DNA of 64,000 bases, from the NCBI GenBank assembly GCA_023213395.1, contig CM041465.1, positions 89,597,741 through 89,661,740 of the forward strand, in the 5' to 3' direction. The translations under genes and the position numbers were made by a program. Shown in pieces: positions 37,081 to 48,958 of the stretch. The stretch comes from Cycas panzhihuaensis. Lineage: Eukaryota; Cycadophyta. The notes beneath the pieces were generated by a model. That model was not told the origin of the DNA. It saw only the letters and a list, made by a program, of their open reading frames with translations, and ran no database searches. Every line of letters starts with the position of its first letter. Position 1 is the first letter of the stretch.

Positions 37081-38680
37081 TCCCCCTTCTCTCACTTGAA
37101 GAGCTACGGTTTAGGGGAAATCCAGCCACATTCAATATGTTCTAATGGCAAATAAAATTGAAAGCAATGTTAAATTTATTGCATTGCCAAAAATGGTGTC
37201 AAGACAGTTCATTCCTATGCCTTCGCTGCAAAAAAGTGGTGAACCTAGGGAAATAATGCAAAATAAAACTCCTATTCAATTCTCAATAAGTAGATGTCAT
37301 CATCAACTACCAAATTTAGAAAGGGGCATAGAATAATTCTCCAGTAAGTAGGCAACAAACATCTTGGTTATTGATTGTGTGTGACAATTTCACATTTAGA
37401 AAAAAAAAAAAAACCCATGGTGGGACATCATAAAATAGACAAAGTAGGTTGTTTAGAGTAGTTTGAACATGGGATATTCACTACCAAATAGGAGAGACAC
37501 CAAATGGAAGTCAACATACAATTCTAAAGCCAAAGTAAAAGACTTGAGCTAAACCCACCAGGATGAGTTATGATTCAATATTCTACTTACTTGCATCACC
37601 CTGTTATCTCCTTTATAGGCATATGGTTTAAAGGAAATCAAACTGGAACCATTATGTTCTAATGGCAAATAAAATATAGAGCAAGATTAAGGACAACACA
37701 TTAACAAACCAACATTAAAATAGTCCATTCGCATGTTCTCAATATAAAAAGTGAAGATATAATTAATCACAAGTTTTGACCATGTGAACGAGGACAAATA
37801 ATTTCGGATAAAGTTCTCAATTGATTTTCAATTAGTAGATGTCATCATCAATTATTCAATTCAAAGACAAAAAGAAAGTAACTCATAAGTAGGCAATAAA
37901 CATCTTGGTCCTCAATCATATGTAATATTTTCATATTAAACAACAATAAAAAACTCTATTGCAAGTCATTGTAAAAGAAACAAAGTGGTTTGTTTTAAGT
38001 AACGAGGACATGGAAATATTTAACAAAGGTAAAGCACGCACTATTAAATAAAAGTGGCTTGGGAAGGAACTAAGAACACACATTTTGAAACCAAGGCAAA
38101 AGACTTGAACAAAACCCACAAGAATGACCTACGGTTCTATTTTCTAATTAGCTATATTTCCTTGTATCTCACTTGAAAAGCGGGTGGTTTAAGAGAAGTT
38201 GAGCCATAACCAATATATCGTAATGGCAAATAAAAGATGGAGTAGTATTAAATACAACACTTTTTGGTGGTTTAAAAGAAGTTGAGCCATAACCAATATA
38301 TCGTAATGGCAAATAAAAGATGGAGTAGTATTAAATACAACACTTTCAAAAAAATGGTGTTAATATGGTCCATTTCCATGTCCTCAATGCAAGAAAGTGA
38401 AGACAAAATAAAGCAATTACTGAATAGGTAATAAGTATCCTTGTTCCTAATCATATGTAATAATTTCCCATTTAAAGAAACATCTACGGTCAATTAACAT
38501 AAAAGAAATAAAATGGCTTGTTCCTAATTGTCATAATATGAAAATATTTAAAAAGGATAAAGCATGCATTGCCAAATCAAAGCGACTAAAAAAGGAAATC
38601 AATATATAGCCAAGGCAAGAGGCTCAAGGAGAATCCTGAAGGAAGAACTATATGCTCTAGCAAACAAATCAAGCTATAGT
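37081..38680. repeat. Diverged tandem array, three units of about 0.5 kb
   Basis: Three successive units share an ordered set of landmarks. These include AATGGCAAATAAAA at 37144, 37661 and 38222, then GT-CATT/AGTCCATTC-CATG, TAGATGTCATCATCAA (units 1 and 2), AGTAGGCAA-AAACATCTTGGT and a GAACATGG-like block. Spacing is about 517 and 561 bp. Units are diverged, so the array is old. Confidence 0.85.
38183..38346. repeat. 83-bp near-perfect tandem duplication
   Basis: Copies at 38183-38265 and 38266-38346 differ by one obvious transition plus a small difference at the join. It lies within the third unit of the older array and is a much younger event; it duplicates the AATGGCAAATAAAA landmark (38222 and 38305). 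Confidence 0.92.
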
Positions 38681-41600
38681 GAATGCTAAGATGATGGAAT
38701 AGAGCCCCCAAAGTAACCCAAAGATGTAAATATGAGATCTCTGACATTGCCTAAGCATATGAAATAGGTAGAGAGAATGGTCAAACATATGACCCTCACT
38801 AATTCACTTGCCATATGCCTCCTTGAGTAATTTCTTTGTATGCATTGAACTAAGAGAGGTAGGGACGGGAATTGGAACATCATTTGTTATTGATGAAGAT
38901 GTAACCCACCAACCATGGCTGTAATACATGTTGTCAATGCCATGAGCCAATGTAATTTTTACATATTGCTATAATATTAGTGTTGCATATATTTTGATTT
39001 CAAAGTCCTTATCAAGTGGACATTTGAACCAACTTATGCTTGTTATGTTCCACTTGATTTTGAATTGTAATTCATATGAACATTTTAAAGATTTCCTTTA
39101 AAGTAATATAAGTGTGGCTTGTAAGGGCATATATATACCATTAGATTAAATTAAAGAGTGGAATTGGATAAGTGGATATGAGTAAAAAAAAAAAAGAAAA
39201 TGAATTTATCCTATCTTTGTAGTGTGGGCATATCTTTTCCCTTGACCTTAAATTTAATATGAATGTCTTTTTATACCTCTCTACACCATTTCACTAGTTT
39301 AACTGACATACCCAAGAAGTCTAGGTCAAAACCTATAGCGGCTCTCATAGTATGCATTGCTCCAAAAATCATAATCATTGTTATCATAGACAAGGGGAAC
39401 CAAGGCCTTTGATTTTTTAAAGAATAGAACCACTACTCAGTTTCAAGACAACCACCACTTACATTCATGTGTTCAACATCATATGCAAGTCCCTTTACTC
39501 CTAACTCTAACGCTTGATATCATTTAAACGTTGACTCTTGTTTCCTCGAATCATGAGTTATCAAAACAAATTAGTTTTATGTTTTCAACATCACTCTTAT
39601 ATCATTATCAAGCCTACTAAGGCCCACCTTTAACACTTTCTATCATATACAGTTTGACTCTTTATTCCAAAAATCGCTAGTTAATAGAAAGAATCCGTTA
39701 GTCACTTTCATCTCTCTAATGAAACAAACATGAAAAAAGAAAAACATTAAGTGGATGAGAATCAAAGATAACAAGAGAAAAAGTGGCATGTAGTGGTTAA
39801 TTGGGAAGACTTTAGCATATTAAGAGTATGTGGGCTACCATATCATGATGTCCCTTGCCAACTTTTAGAGGTACAATCCAATCATGACGCAAGATTATAA
39901 AAGAGAGAGAATAAGTAATCAAGGAAGAATCCATAAAGATACTATCCTTATGATTTATCACAACACATATTAGTCGGTCGCTTCTTATAATTACACAAGA
40001 GAGAAAGGTGTGGTGCATACAAAAAAGATGATATTGTTGATGAATTCTTCTAAAGCTTCAAAACATCCAATCTATAAAGAGGATTAGAAATTGAAATGGG
40101 AAGGATTCATGGAGTTTGTGGTTACTTAACAAAAAGAATCTTTGTTCTTTTCTTTTATTCTTTTTGTGTACAACTCCAAACGTCAAAAGTGAAAAGATTA
40201 GAGGACAACACATTTGTTAAAGCATTGTTGGCTATGCTAATGTATTATTAGACTAGAGGAAAGAAAATGTTTATTATTGATGAATGTCCTAAAAAAGCTA
40301 AAAAATAAGGGATATGTGTAATTTTGATGATGCCTCCTCTTGAATAGAGTGAATATAATTGATCACAAGGGATGAAGTTGAACATGGTTAAGTTGTGAAA
40401 CCCAAGCTTTGTAAGATTTTGAGACAAGTTTATATAAAATATTAGATGCATATGTATATAGAGTGGGATCATGCATGTTATGATATTACAAAGGGTATTT
40501 ATGGTAAGTATATTATATACTACCTATATTATAATATATTTATTACACAAGGATGACCTACCATTCCTTATACTATGTAAATACAAATAAATAATAATTA
40601 TTTCTAATTAAAACCTTAAATATAGATAACAAATCCATCAATAGAAATATAATTTATAATTTCATAAGAAAATGCTTCCTTGTTAAAAAGACTTTGTAAA
40701 TAATAATATAAAAATAACAAAATTGAATTGTAGATTAAATAGAAGAGATATTAATATAACATTGGATTTAAAAGCCCTTACATGAGAAATTGGATGCATT
40801 CCTAGGTTTACTTTGTCTTCACTCATACACCTTTTGATCCTCAAGTTTAGTGCTCTATTGCATTCCTAGTTATGAAAAATACAAGTTAATTTTTATTGCA
40901 ATTTGGCACATGCTTATAATAAAAAGGGTGATTGAAAGTGGATTGGCATTTGTTATCGGCCAAATTATTGGCTAATTAAAGGTTAATATAATAAATTATG
41001 GGTTCAAGAATAAAAACATGCTCCCAATAATGAGCATTTTTATTTAATGCATGAAGGATAAATGATACATTTGACCCTATATTTATTGTCTTCACTACCA
41101 ATGCATTAAATAGTTTTCCATACATTACATCTATCCCATTCTGAGTCTTCATATTTATATATAGGGTTTGAATCAAATTTTGTATAGCTAATGAAGGACC
41201 ATTAGTTATACCATGCCTTAATCAACTACTAAATGCCTTAGAATCCAAACCTTACTCCCTAATAACCATAGACTTAAAACACTCAATAATAGTCAAAAAA
41301 AATCCTATAGGTCCCATCAAATCCTTACTTATCTCTTTTGAATATAAGATTGCTTTTATAGATGTTAAAATTATGAACTAAGTATTGGATTACAATTTAT
41401 TATTAGGATGCAATTAGGTAAGAGTTATACAAGCTAATATGTTATCAATCATTTACCAAATCAAATTCCCTAATAATGGTTAGATGGTTTCCATCCATTA
41501 TACTAGATTTTTATAGTTATGTATTTTGTCTCTTAAAAATACATGAACTCATCTTTTGAGAGAAACATCATGTATTTAAGGTACTAACACATTGGTAATA

Positions 41601-42837
41601 TTTGGGAGGGGTGCATGGGCTAGTTACTCAGTAACTACCATCCCTCTTTTAGACTTACAGTTGACTATTTGGAGGTCATATTCTTGAGAAGCAAGATAGA
41701 CCACTTCCCTACTTGCCTTGTGAGATTAAACCCGGTCAAAGGGAAGCACAATAGATCTAATTACATGATCATATACTTTGCATTCTCAAGTAAGTAGTGA
41801 TAAAGATTCTTAGTGGTGAAAAATAGAGATAGTCATTGCATATGTGCAACCATTATAGTTATAAGCTAGTGTCTCTATATTATAAATAATCTTAAATCTT
41901 AAACATACTATATTATAACTAGTGGTGAGGCTTCGGTTGGACCTAAACCAAATATCTCTTAACTAACAGAATGTTTCTTTTGTTTCAAATCTAGACTAAG
42001 AGATATGAAGTTTAAGGGGACCTAAGGGATCACATTTGCCAACTCCTAGGGAGTATCCACTTGATTATGCCATTTAATGAGGATACAAGTGAGGCAATGA
42101 AAGGCTGGGAAATGAGGGGGTGATTGAATCTACTAGCATATGCAATCATATGGAAGAGTTTTAAGTTCAGGATTATGTTAACAATGTCTCTTGTGTCCTT
42201 CCTAGGGGCTTCTTTCCTCCTATTCTTTCAACCTTTAGAGTTTTACTTAAATAAAAGAGAAGGGCTAAATGATGGAAAAAGATTTTTGTCTTTCTTTCTT
42301 TTTTTGTTTTATTTTTGTTGTTGTTTTTAAATTTTTGAATAAAGTGAAATGAAGAATAATCAATGAAACTACAAGATCTATCTACCTAGTTTTCAAGACA
42401 CAAATAAGAAAGCTAAACACACATGCAATGCCATTTTAATTTTATTTTTTTTTAAGATAAAACATGCTGAAAATGGAATACAAACCTACTTTATTGGAAT
42501 GCAACACAAACTTTTTCTACAAAAAAAAGAAACTATCATGAAATATAACTAACTCCACTTACAACTATATATGCAAAATTACTAAGAAATTCAATATCAT
42601 GTAATGTTAATATGAGGCTTTTTATTCTAATTACATGCTATCTTTCTTTTGAATAATACTTCTATAATAAAAAGATAAATTTTAAAGATTTTTTACTACT
42701 ATTATGAATGATTTTCTGATCACAGAGATTGCATGCAATCAACCATATCCAAGTCATAACCATCAAACAAGCAACAAGCTAAAGAACAAAGAGGTTCTAT
42801 CAAAATTGGAGTCCATTGGACACCAAAGGGATCCTTG
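38681..42837. other. Unassigned AT-rich region
   Basis: No retroelement domain, tRNA or host exon recognised on either strand. Contains only short open frames lacking motifs. The sequence ends in the target site AACCT of copia-4. Confidence 0.5.
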
Positions 42838-42842
42838 AACCT

Positions 42843-43289
42843 TGTGAAAATAGGCACAAGCATAACATCATAGGATCAGATTAAATATAAAACCACAGGA
42901 AATCTAATGAAATTACACATGTACACAGGTTGACAGGTGGAAAACCCCTTCTAGGGAAGAAAAACCACCTTATAAAGTTCTATTTTTATTAAGAATTACT
43001 GTGAATAGAATACCAAACAGGTAAACCACCTAACACCTAAACTAGCCTTTGAAAAGGCATATAGACAGCCCTCCTAGATTCTTGGAACCATCTCCTTGAA
43101 TCCAGGAGATGAATTTATACAACGAAAGGTTCATTGAAATGCAGTTTCGTATTTCAACCACCTTTCACATAAGATAAATTAATAAACATTAAAGTGTAAA
43201 CATTATGATAACTTAAGTATACATTTAAACATGTGACTTAAAATATGAACTTTAGAAAAGAACATAAAGATTACATTAACATTCTAACA
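42843..43289 (-). repeat. copia-4 3' LTR
   Basis: Starts TGTGAAAATAGG and ends CTAACA, canonical TG...CA termini. Confidence 0.95.
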
Positions 43290-43299
43290 TCCCCCTTTA

Positions 43300-43905
43300 A
43301 TGTAAACTTTTGTGCTGTAGAAAAAGAAGGTCTTCATCACATTGATCCCCCTTTGATGGAGACTTCTTTTATTTGCAATAGATCTATGAGATTTAGAAAC
43401 TTTGCTTCAGTTAAAGACTTCATAAGAATATCAATAATCTGTAGATCTGTTGGACAATAAGACAAAGAAACAAGATTATCAGTAACTAAATTACGAATAA
43501 AATACTGATGTAATTCAATATGCTTAGTCCTAGAATGAGAAACTAGATTTGTAGCTATAGAAATTACACCTTGATTATCAACTTTAAGTTCAATGGAAGA
43601 GTTTAGAGACAGACCAATTTCATTTAGTAAAGATTTGAGCCAAAGTGCTTATTTACCAGTTTCAATAAGTGCACAATATTCCGCTTCAGTTGTAGATAAA
43701 GCAAGTGCCTGTATTTTCTTACTAGACCAAGTAATAGGTGAGGAATCTATAAAAAATATATAACCTGAAGAAGATTTGTGATAAATTATATCACCTGCCC
43801 AATCAGAATTAGTATATGCAGTTAACGTTAGAGGTTTATTACAAAAATTATAAGTTAAACCATAAAACATAATATGCTTTAGATATCGTAAGATACGTTT
43901 GGCTG
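43300..43905 (-). pseudogene. copia-4 RNase H
   Basis: The block at 43649-43870 reads LTLTAYTNSDWAGDII, SSSGYIFFIDSSPITWSSKK, then ALALSTTEAEYCAL. The Glu of TEAEY is intact; the first motif has TNSD where TDAD is usual, a G-to-A step. The distal part toward 43300 keeps TKH-ELHQYFIR-like and Q-TDILTKSL-like pieces. Good preservation relative to the other elements. Confidence 0.9.
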
Positions 43906-43909
43906 CTTT

Positions 43910-44830
43910 CTAATGAGATTCGTGTGACTGTTGTATATAACGGGAACATAAAGCGACAGCATAAGAAATGTTAGGGCGGGTGTGAGTTAGATAGATAAAA
44001 CTACCAATTAATTGTCTATATAGTGTAGGATCACATAAAGGTGATGAACAATCAGTAGATAGTTTGACTTCTGATTGTAACGGATTAGATATGGGTTTAG
44101 AATTTTCCATGTTAAACCGCTGAATTAAGTCTAGAATATACTTATGTTGAGATATAGTTATATTTGAATGATTTTGATAAACTTGTAAACCAAGAAAGTA
44201 ATGTAGTAGACCTAAATCAGTCATTTCGAATTTGTTCATTAAAGTAGATTTTAAATGATGAATATTATGAGTTGATGATCCAGTAATGATAATGTCATCA
44301 ACATAGAAGAATAGTAAGATTTTCATTTTTACGTTTAAAATAAAGATTTGGATCACTAATATATATAGTGTATCCAATGTGAATTAAATAATCGTCAACT
44401 TTGGTATACCAAGCTCGATGAGCTTGTTTTAAACTGTAAATGGACTTTTTAAGTTTGCAAACTAAATTAGGATTTTCAATGAATCTAGGTGGCTGAGACA
44501 TATAGATCTCTTCTTTGAGATCACCATTTAAGAAAGCACTCTTAACATCCATTTGGTGGATTTCCCAACCAAACTTGGCTGCAAGAGTAATAATTATTTT
44601 GATTGTGTTCATCTTTGCAACAGGGGCAAAGGTTTCATTATAATCGATGCCATCTATTTGCGAAAATCCTTTTGCAACAAGGTGAGCTTTATATTTTTTA
44701 ACTGCGCCTGTTGAATTATAGTTTATCCTATAAACCCATTTACAGTCGACAACATTTTTTCTAGGTGAAAGAGGAACAAGATCTCAGGTTAAATTTTTAA
44801 TTAAGGCATCAAATTCAGTCTGCATAATAC
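43910..44830 (-). pseudogene. copia-4 reverse transcriptase
   Basis: Nearly intact: EIHQMDVKSAFLNGDLKEEI with the first catalytic Asp, LVCKLKKSIYSLKQAHRAWY, the loop FFYVDDIIITGSS with YVDD intact (about 44293-44304), NKFEMTDLGLLHYFLGLQVY, and LYRQLIGSFIYLTHTRPNIS. Two long open frames (44298-44612 and 43910-44377) overlap in different phases, so a single frameshift near 44300-44370 breaks it. The N-terminal linker (YK-KAHLVAKGFSQIDGIDY) lies at 44640-44760. Confidence 0.93.
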
Positions 44831-44924
44831 CCTGCCATACAGGATTGTTGCTAGCTTGTTTAAATGTTTTGGGATTATTGTTGTCCATTATTTTTGCCAT
44901 TAAGGAAAAATTAGCATGTAGTTT

Positions 44925-46090
44925 TTATGCACGCGTGCGTCTGGTATTGGTAGGATTACTTACATCAGATCCAGCAACAACAAGCATTTTTGTTACCCAA
45001 ATAGGTTGCTTGTGAGTAACTGTATTGGAAGATGTTGGTTGATTAGATGAACTATCCTGAAGGGAAGGATCTATTTGAGTAGGTTCGGATAGAGTCCAAT
45101 TTTGGACTTGAGTTGATAAAGATTCTATAACCTCTAGATCAGCTTGTTTATCAGAGGGGTCAACCAAACAGGTGTTAGTTAATAAACTTTCAATAGGAAA
45201 TTCTACATAAGTAGATGTTGAAGAAAATCCTTCTTCATCAAATATTACGTTACACAAAATGGAAATTTGATGCGTGACTGGATCCAAGAGTCTATAAGCT
45301 TTACTTTCTTCGTTGTATCCAACGAAGATGTATTTTTGACTTTTTGGATCTAATTTTTTACGTTTTTCGTGAGGGATATGTCCCCACGCAATACTGCCAA
45401 AGATTCGTAAATGATTGACAAATGGTTTTCTTCCAGACCATTTTTATTCTAGAGTAACGTTCTGTAGACATTTACTAAGTAAACGATTTAATAAATAATT
45501 AGAGTAGTTAATTGCTTCTGCCCATAATTTTAGATCTAGATTCTTTGCATGTAACATGCAATGAATCATTTCAACAAGAGTACGGTTTTTATGTTCAACA
45601 ATATTATTTTGTTGAGGTGTGTATGCAATGGAATGTTAGAACCTAATTCCATGTGATTTGCAGAAAGAAGTGAATTTTCTACTTAAATATTCCTTAGCAT
45701 TATCAAATCGAAATATTTTGATTTTTGAATTTGATTAATTTTTAGCTAACGTTTTATATTCAACGAAAATGTCAAACACTTGACTACGTGTTTTGAGCAT
45801 GTAAACCCAACATTTTCTTGAATAATCATCTATAAATGTAACAAAATAATAAGAACCTAAGTATGATGTTACATAAAAGGGTCCACATATGTCAGAGTGG
45901 ACAAGTTCAAGTGGAGCAGTTGCTCTAAATTGAGTTTTATGTGGAAATGGATCCGTGTGTTGTTTACTTGTTAGACAAGCTTCACAAACACCATAAATAG
46001 TGTTTAAGGATGGCAGACCATGAACCATTTCATGCTTCTTTAAATATTGTAGTTTTCCATAACTTGTATAGCCAAATCATGCATTCCAAA
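44925..46090 (-). pseudogene. copia-4 GAG-pre-integrase and integrase
   Basis: GAG-pre-integrase ends GVCEACLTSKQHTDPF. The integrase core has LVHSDICGPF (first Asp), YYFVTFIDDYSRKCWVYMLK (45735-46028), FDNAKEYLSRKF (second Asp) and YTPQQNNIVEHKNRTLVEM with the third acidic position intact as VE. FGSIAWGHIPHEKRKK and LDPVTHQISILCNVIFDEE lead into an acidic linker (44925-45287). All three catalytic acids can be seen, although stops remain. Confidence 0.93.
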
Positions 46091-46500
46091 GTTTGCTGAC
46101 TGAGTTAGATTTGGTAACAAAGGCACTAAAAGATTTTGTTTTGTTATTTTGAAGACTTGTTAGACTATAGAGACCTATGTTATGATCAACAAGACCTGAG
46201 GCAATACGTCTGAATTTGTTTAATGGTTCCTTAATGATAAATTTATTTTTCTAGAATTCGACGGCAAGGTCTTTCTAGCAGATTTGATAGACAGAGAGTA
46301 GGTTTGGTAACAAATTAGGTACGTAAAAAACATTCTTGATTGAACTATCTTTTAAGATAACATCACCTGATCCTTTGACTTTAAGTTGATTACCACTTCT
46401 GAAAGAAATATCTTCTTCAGAGTTCGTATCAGATTGATAAGTGGTTAAATTTTTCTAGTGTCCAATTATGTGATGGGATGCACCAAAGTCAAGGATTCAT
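46091..46500 (-). pseudogene. copia-4 protease region
   Basis: Minus strand: LDFGASHHIIGH (the D-S-G-A active-site box with F for S) near 46455-46500, then SGNQLKVKGSGDVILKDS, VFYVPNLLPNLLSV and IKEPLNKFRRIASGL. This is the usual protease to GAG-pre-integrase order. The box has D and G but not the usual Ser/Thr. Confidence 0.85.
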
Positions 46501-46670
46501 TATAGTGGTTGATTTGAAGGGGCAACAAACGCAGAAGTTATTGCTGCTAAAGAACGATTATGAGTTTGTCGATTTTGAGGTCGTGATTGAGAATAGGATT
46601 GAGAATGGGATTAAGGTCGATTTTGCAATCCCTTGGAAGCTTTCCATGCTTCCGAAGCTATTCTACTTCT

Positions 46671-46712
46671 ACAGATATCAATAGTATGGTCTTTTTTATG
46701 ACAATAGGCACA
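46671..46712 (-). pseudogene. copia-4 Gag zinc knuckle
   Basis: CAYCHKKDHTIDIC fits C-X2-C-X4-H-X4-C exactly, the nucleocapsid RNA-binding knuckle. It is the only intact one in the window (copia-1 has lost its last Cys). Confidence 0.9.
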
Positions 46713-46889
46713 ACTAGTGCTCTGAGAAGAAGTTGCATTGTTCCTATTATGAAAGAATTTATTAGAAGTATTCTAGTGTTTAGTTAGTCCAGAATACTTA
46801 ACATTATTTTGTGAATTGGATGGTGAATCTCTATGAGGGTTATAAAATTTTTGATTATTATGGAAATTATTCTATTGTTTATTTTTAAA

Positions 46890-47580
46890 TCATGGCTTAG
46901 TTTTAGAAAACAAAATCTGTGAAGGATCTTTTAATGCGCCTGTTTGAATTAACATTATCTGATGTTCAATCAACTGGTTTGTCAACTGATTGAATGTTAT
47001 AGGTGGGTTGTCAGCTTGTTGTCTGGCAGTTTTGTAGAGATTAAAGTGTTTTGGTAGTTTATTTACTTCAAGACGTACGAGTGTGTCATCGTCTCTAGCA
47101 TGCATGATTATTTTCTCAGTATGACCTTCTTTAGTTTTAGATTTGATGCAGTTTCCTAGATCTTTATTCATTAATTAAATTTTAGTTAAAAAATCTTCAA
47201 CATTGGAAAAATCATCAAAAGTAAAGTTATATAATTGTTGTTTTAGGAAAGTCACTTGATGTGTATCTACCTTATCATATTTTTCTTGCAAGATTTTCCA
47301 GACAGTAGCCAAGTCATTTGTTTAAAAAAACTACCGATTGATTTCTAGTGAGAGTGAGTTTAATATGGTGCCTAAGGCTGCATCTGAGTTCATCAGATAT
47401 ACCATGTAACCCTTTGTAGCATCTGCTTTTAGTTTTTGAAATTCACCTATCACATATCACCATATCTTTTGCTGTTTGAGCTGATGGGATATGCGATTCC
47501 TCCAGTCGGCATAGTTTGAGTCGATTAATACTGGAATTGGAATGCAGGCGATTGTCCCTGACATTAATGCCATATTGAGA
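46890..47580 (-). pseudogene. copia-4 Gag
   Basis: Reads PIPVLIDSNYADWRNRISHQ, KLKADATKGYMVYLMNSDAA, LGTILNSLSLEINR, WKILQEKYD-like, then the open stretch 46890-47171 with LVRLEVNKLPKHFNLYKTAR and LTNQLIEHQIML. These are ordered Gag helices of copia elements. Frameshift around 47170-47330. The N-terminus near 47580 leaves a 2.2-kb leader before the LTR. Confidence 0.87.
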
Positions 47581-48035
47581 GTTATGAGATTTGATTGAAG
47601 ATGAAAAATATGAAGGTGATTTAAAAGAATAATCACTTACTAACACTACTAATCATTAGATTAATTTAATAGGTATAATTTTTAAAAAATGAAAAAAAAA
47701 GTATTGTAATACACATTACTTGTTTTTCCCTTAAGAAAAAAAATCACACGTTCTTAAGCAAATAGTGCTGCTTTGATCTGAGAAATAAGCAGTCCCTTTT
47801 AAAATAAAAAGTCACCCTTTAAAAAAAAATTGTTCACTTAAAAAGTTTAAATTCCAAGAATATGAAATTAAAGCACTTAATTATATGTTGCAATTGATTT
47901 AGTTAGATGCTTTAAGATGGCAATAATTTTGAAGATATCAAACTAATTTTCAAGATATTTATAAAAATATTAATTGTCCTTAAATAATTAAGCTTTATTT
48001 AAAAAAAAAAGGTATATAAATATAAATTAAAAGGT

Positions 48036-48138
48036 ATTGAATTTAATATCATAGAGTTTTAATCATCCACATATCAGATATTAAACTGATAAAAATAGAT
48101 GTTACATTTGATCTTGGCTAAAAAACTGAAAAAGGTAT
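48036..48138 (-). pseudogene. U2 snRNA-like pseudogene in copia-4 leader
   Basis: The minus strand starts ATACCTTTTTCAG, then AGCCAAGATCAAATGTAAC, then TTATCAGTTTAATATCTGAT, ATGTGG, and after 16 bases GATATTAAATT. This is the order and spacing of the 5' half of U2 snRNA (stem I, branch-point recognition region, stems IIa/IIb). Most differences are G-to-A or C-to-T. The branch-point recognition GTAGTA has become GTAACA, and the Sm site is not recognisable, so it is a pseudogene or fragment. It has the same orientation as copia-4. Confidence 0.85.
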
Positions 48139-48277
48139 ATATATAATCTTATAATGAGTGTTTTAAAGGTTATATATACCTTATATATGACATATAAACA
48201 AATAGAATATAAAGTAAGATATTAGTCGAGGAGGAATAGTTTATTTTGATTTTATAAATAAATGTGATACTATATAA

Positions 48278-48731
48278 GGGGGGGAAGGATTTTGTAATGA
48301 TTAATTAAATGTCATACATTAAAGAAATGTTGATTTTAAGTACTAAAGGTTAATTGAAATGGGGAGATATAGATTTTGATTTGTAAATGAGAGTTTATAA
48401 GGTAAAGGGGGGTTTGTATCTTAATGTAATAAGGGGGTATGTGATTTATTTAAATAAAAATATAACAAGGGAGGGGTTGGGTATAGTTTTAAATTTACCC
48501 TAAAGTTCAATTAAAAAAGAGATTTTAAGTAAGTTATAAGTGTTATTAAGGAGGGTATAATAAGGGGGGATTAAAATTAAATCGAAATGTAATAGGGGGG
48601 GGGGGCATATTATTTTATTAAATTGAAATATATAAAAAAAAAGTAAAAGGTGAAATGGGCATACCCGACGGGAGATTTCAATTCAACAAAAAAATTAAAA
48701 ATTAAGAAGAAATGAAATCTGAGAGGGGGGG
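48278..48731 (+). repeat. Cluster of G-runs in copia-4 leader
   Basis: G-runs of 5 to 11 at 48278, 48407, 48433, 48564, 48595 (11 G) and 48725, with shorter ones between, in otherwise AT-rich DNA. On the element's sense strand these are C-runs. Individual runs are tens of bases apart; local spots could form G-quadruplexes. Confidence 0.75.
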
Positions 48732-48958
48732 TTAGGGTAGAAACCCTACTTACCTAGTTATCTCCATGGCGGCGGTGCTTTGTTGTTTGCAGGCTAGACA
48801 ACGAGGATGAAGAAGTTCCAGAGAATGGAGAACGAAGCAGATGGGATCTCTTACAGGTCTTCAAGATGAGGAGATGGAGCTTCCCACGGCCACACTAAGC
48901 GGAATCCCTTTCACCTCAAAAAATTTCATCAGGGATTTTGCTTCTCCCGTTCGTCGCC

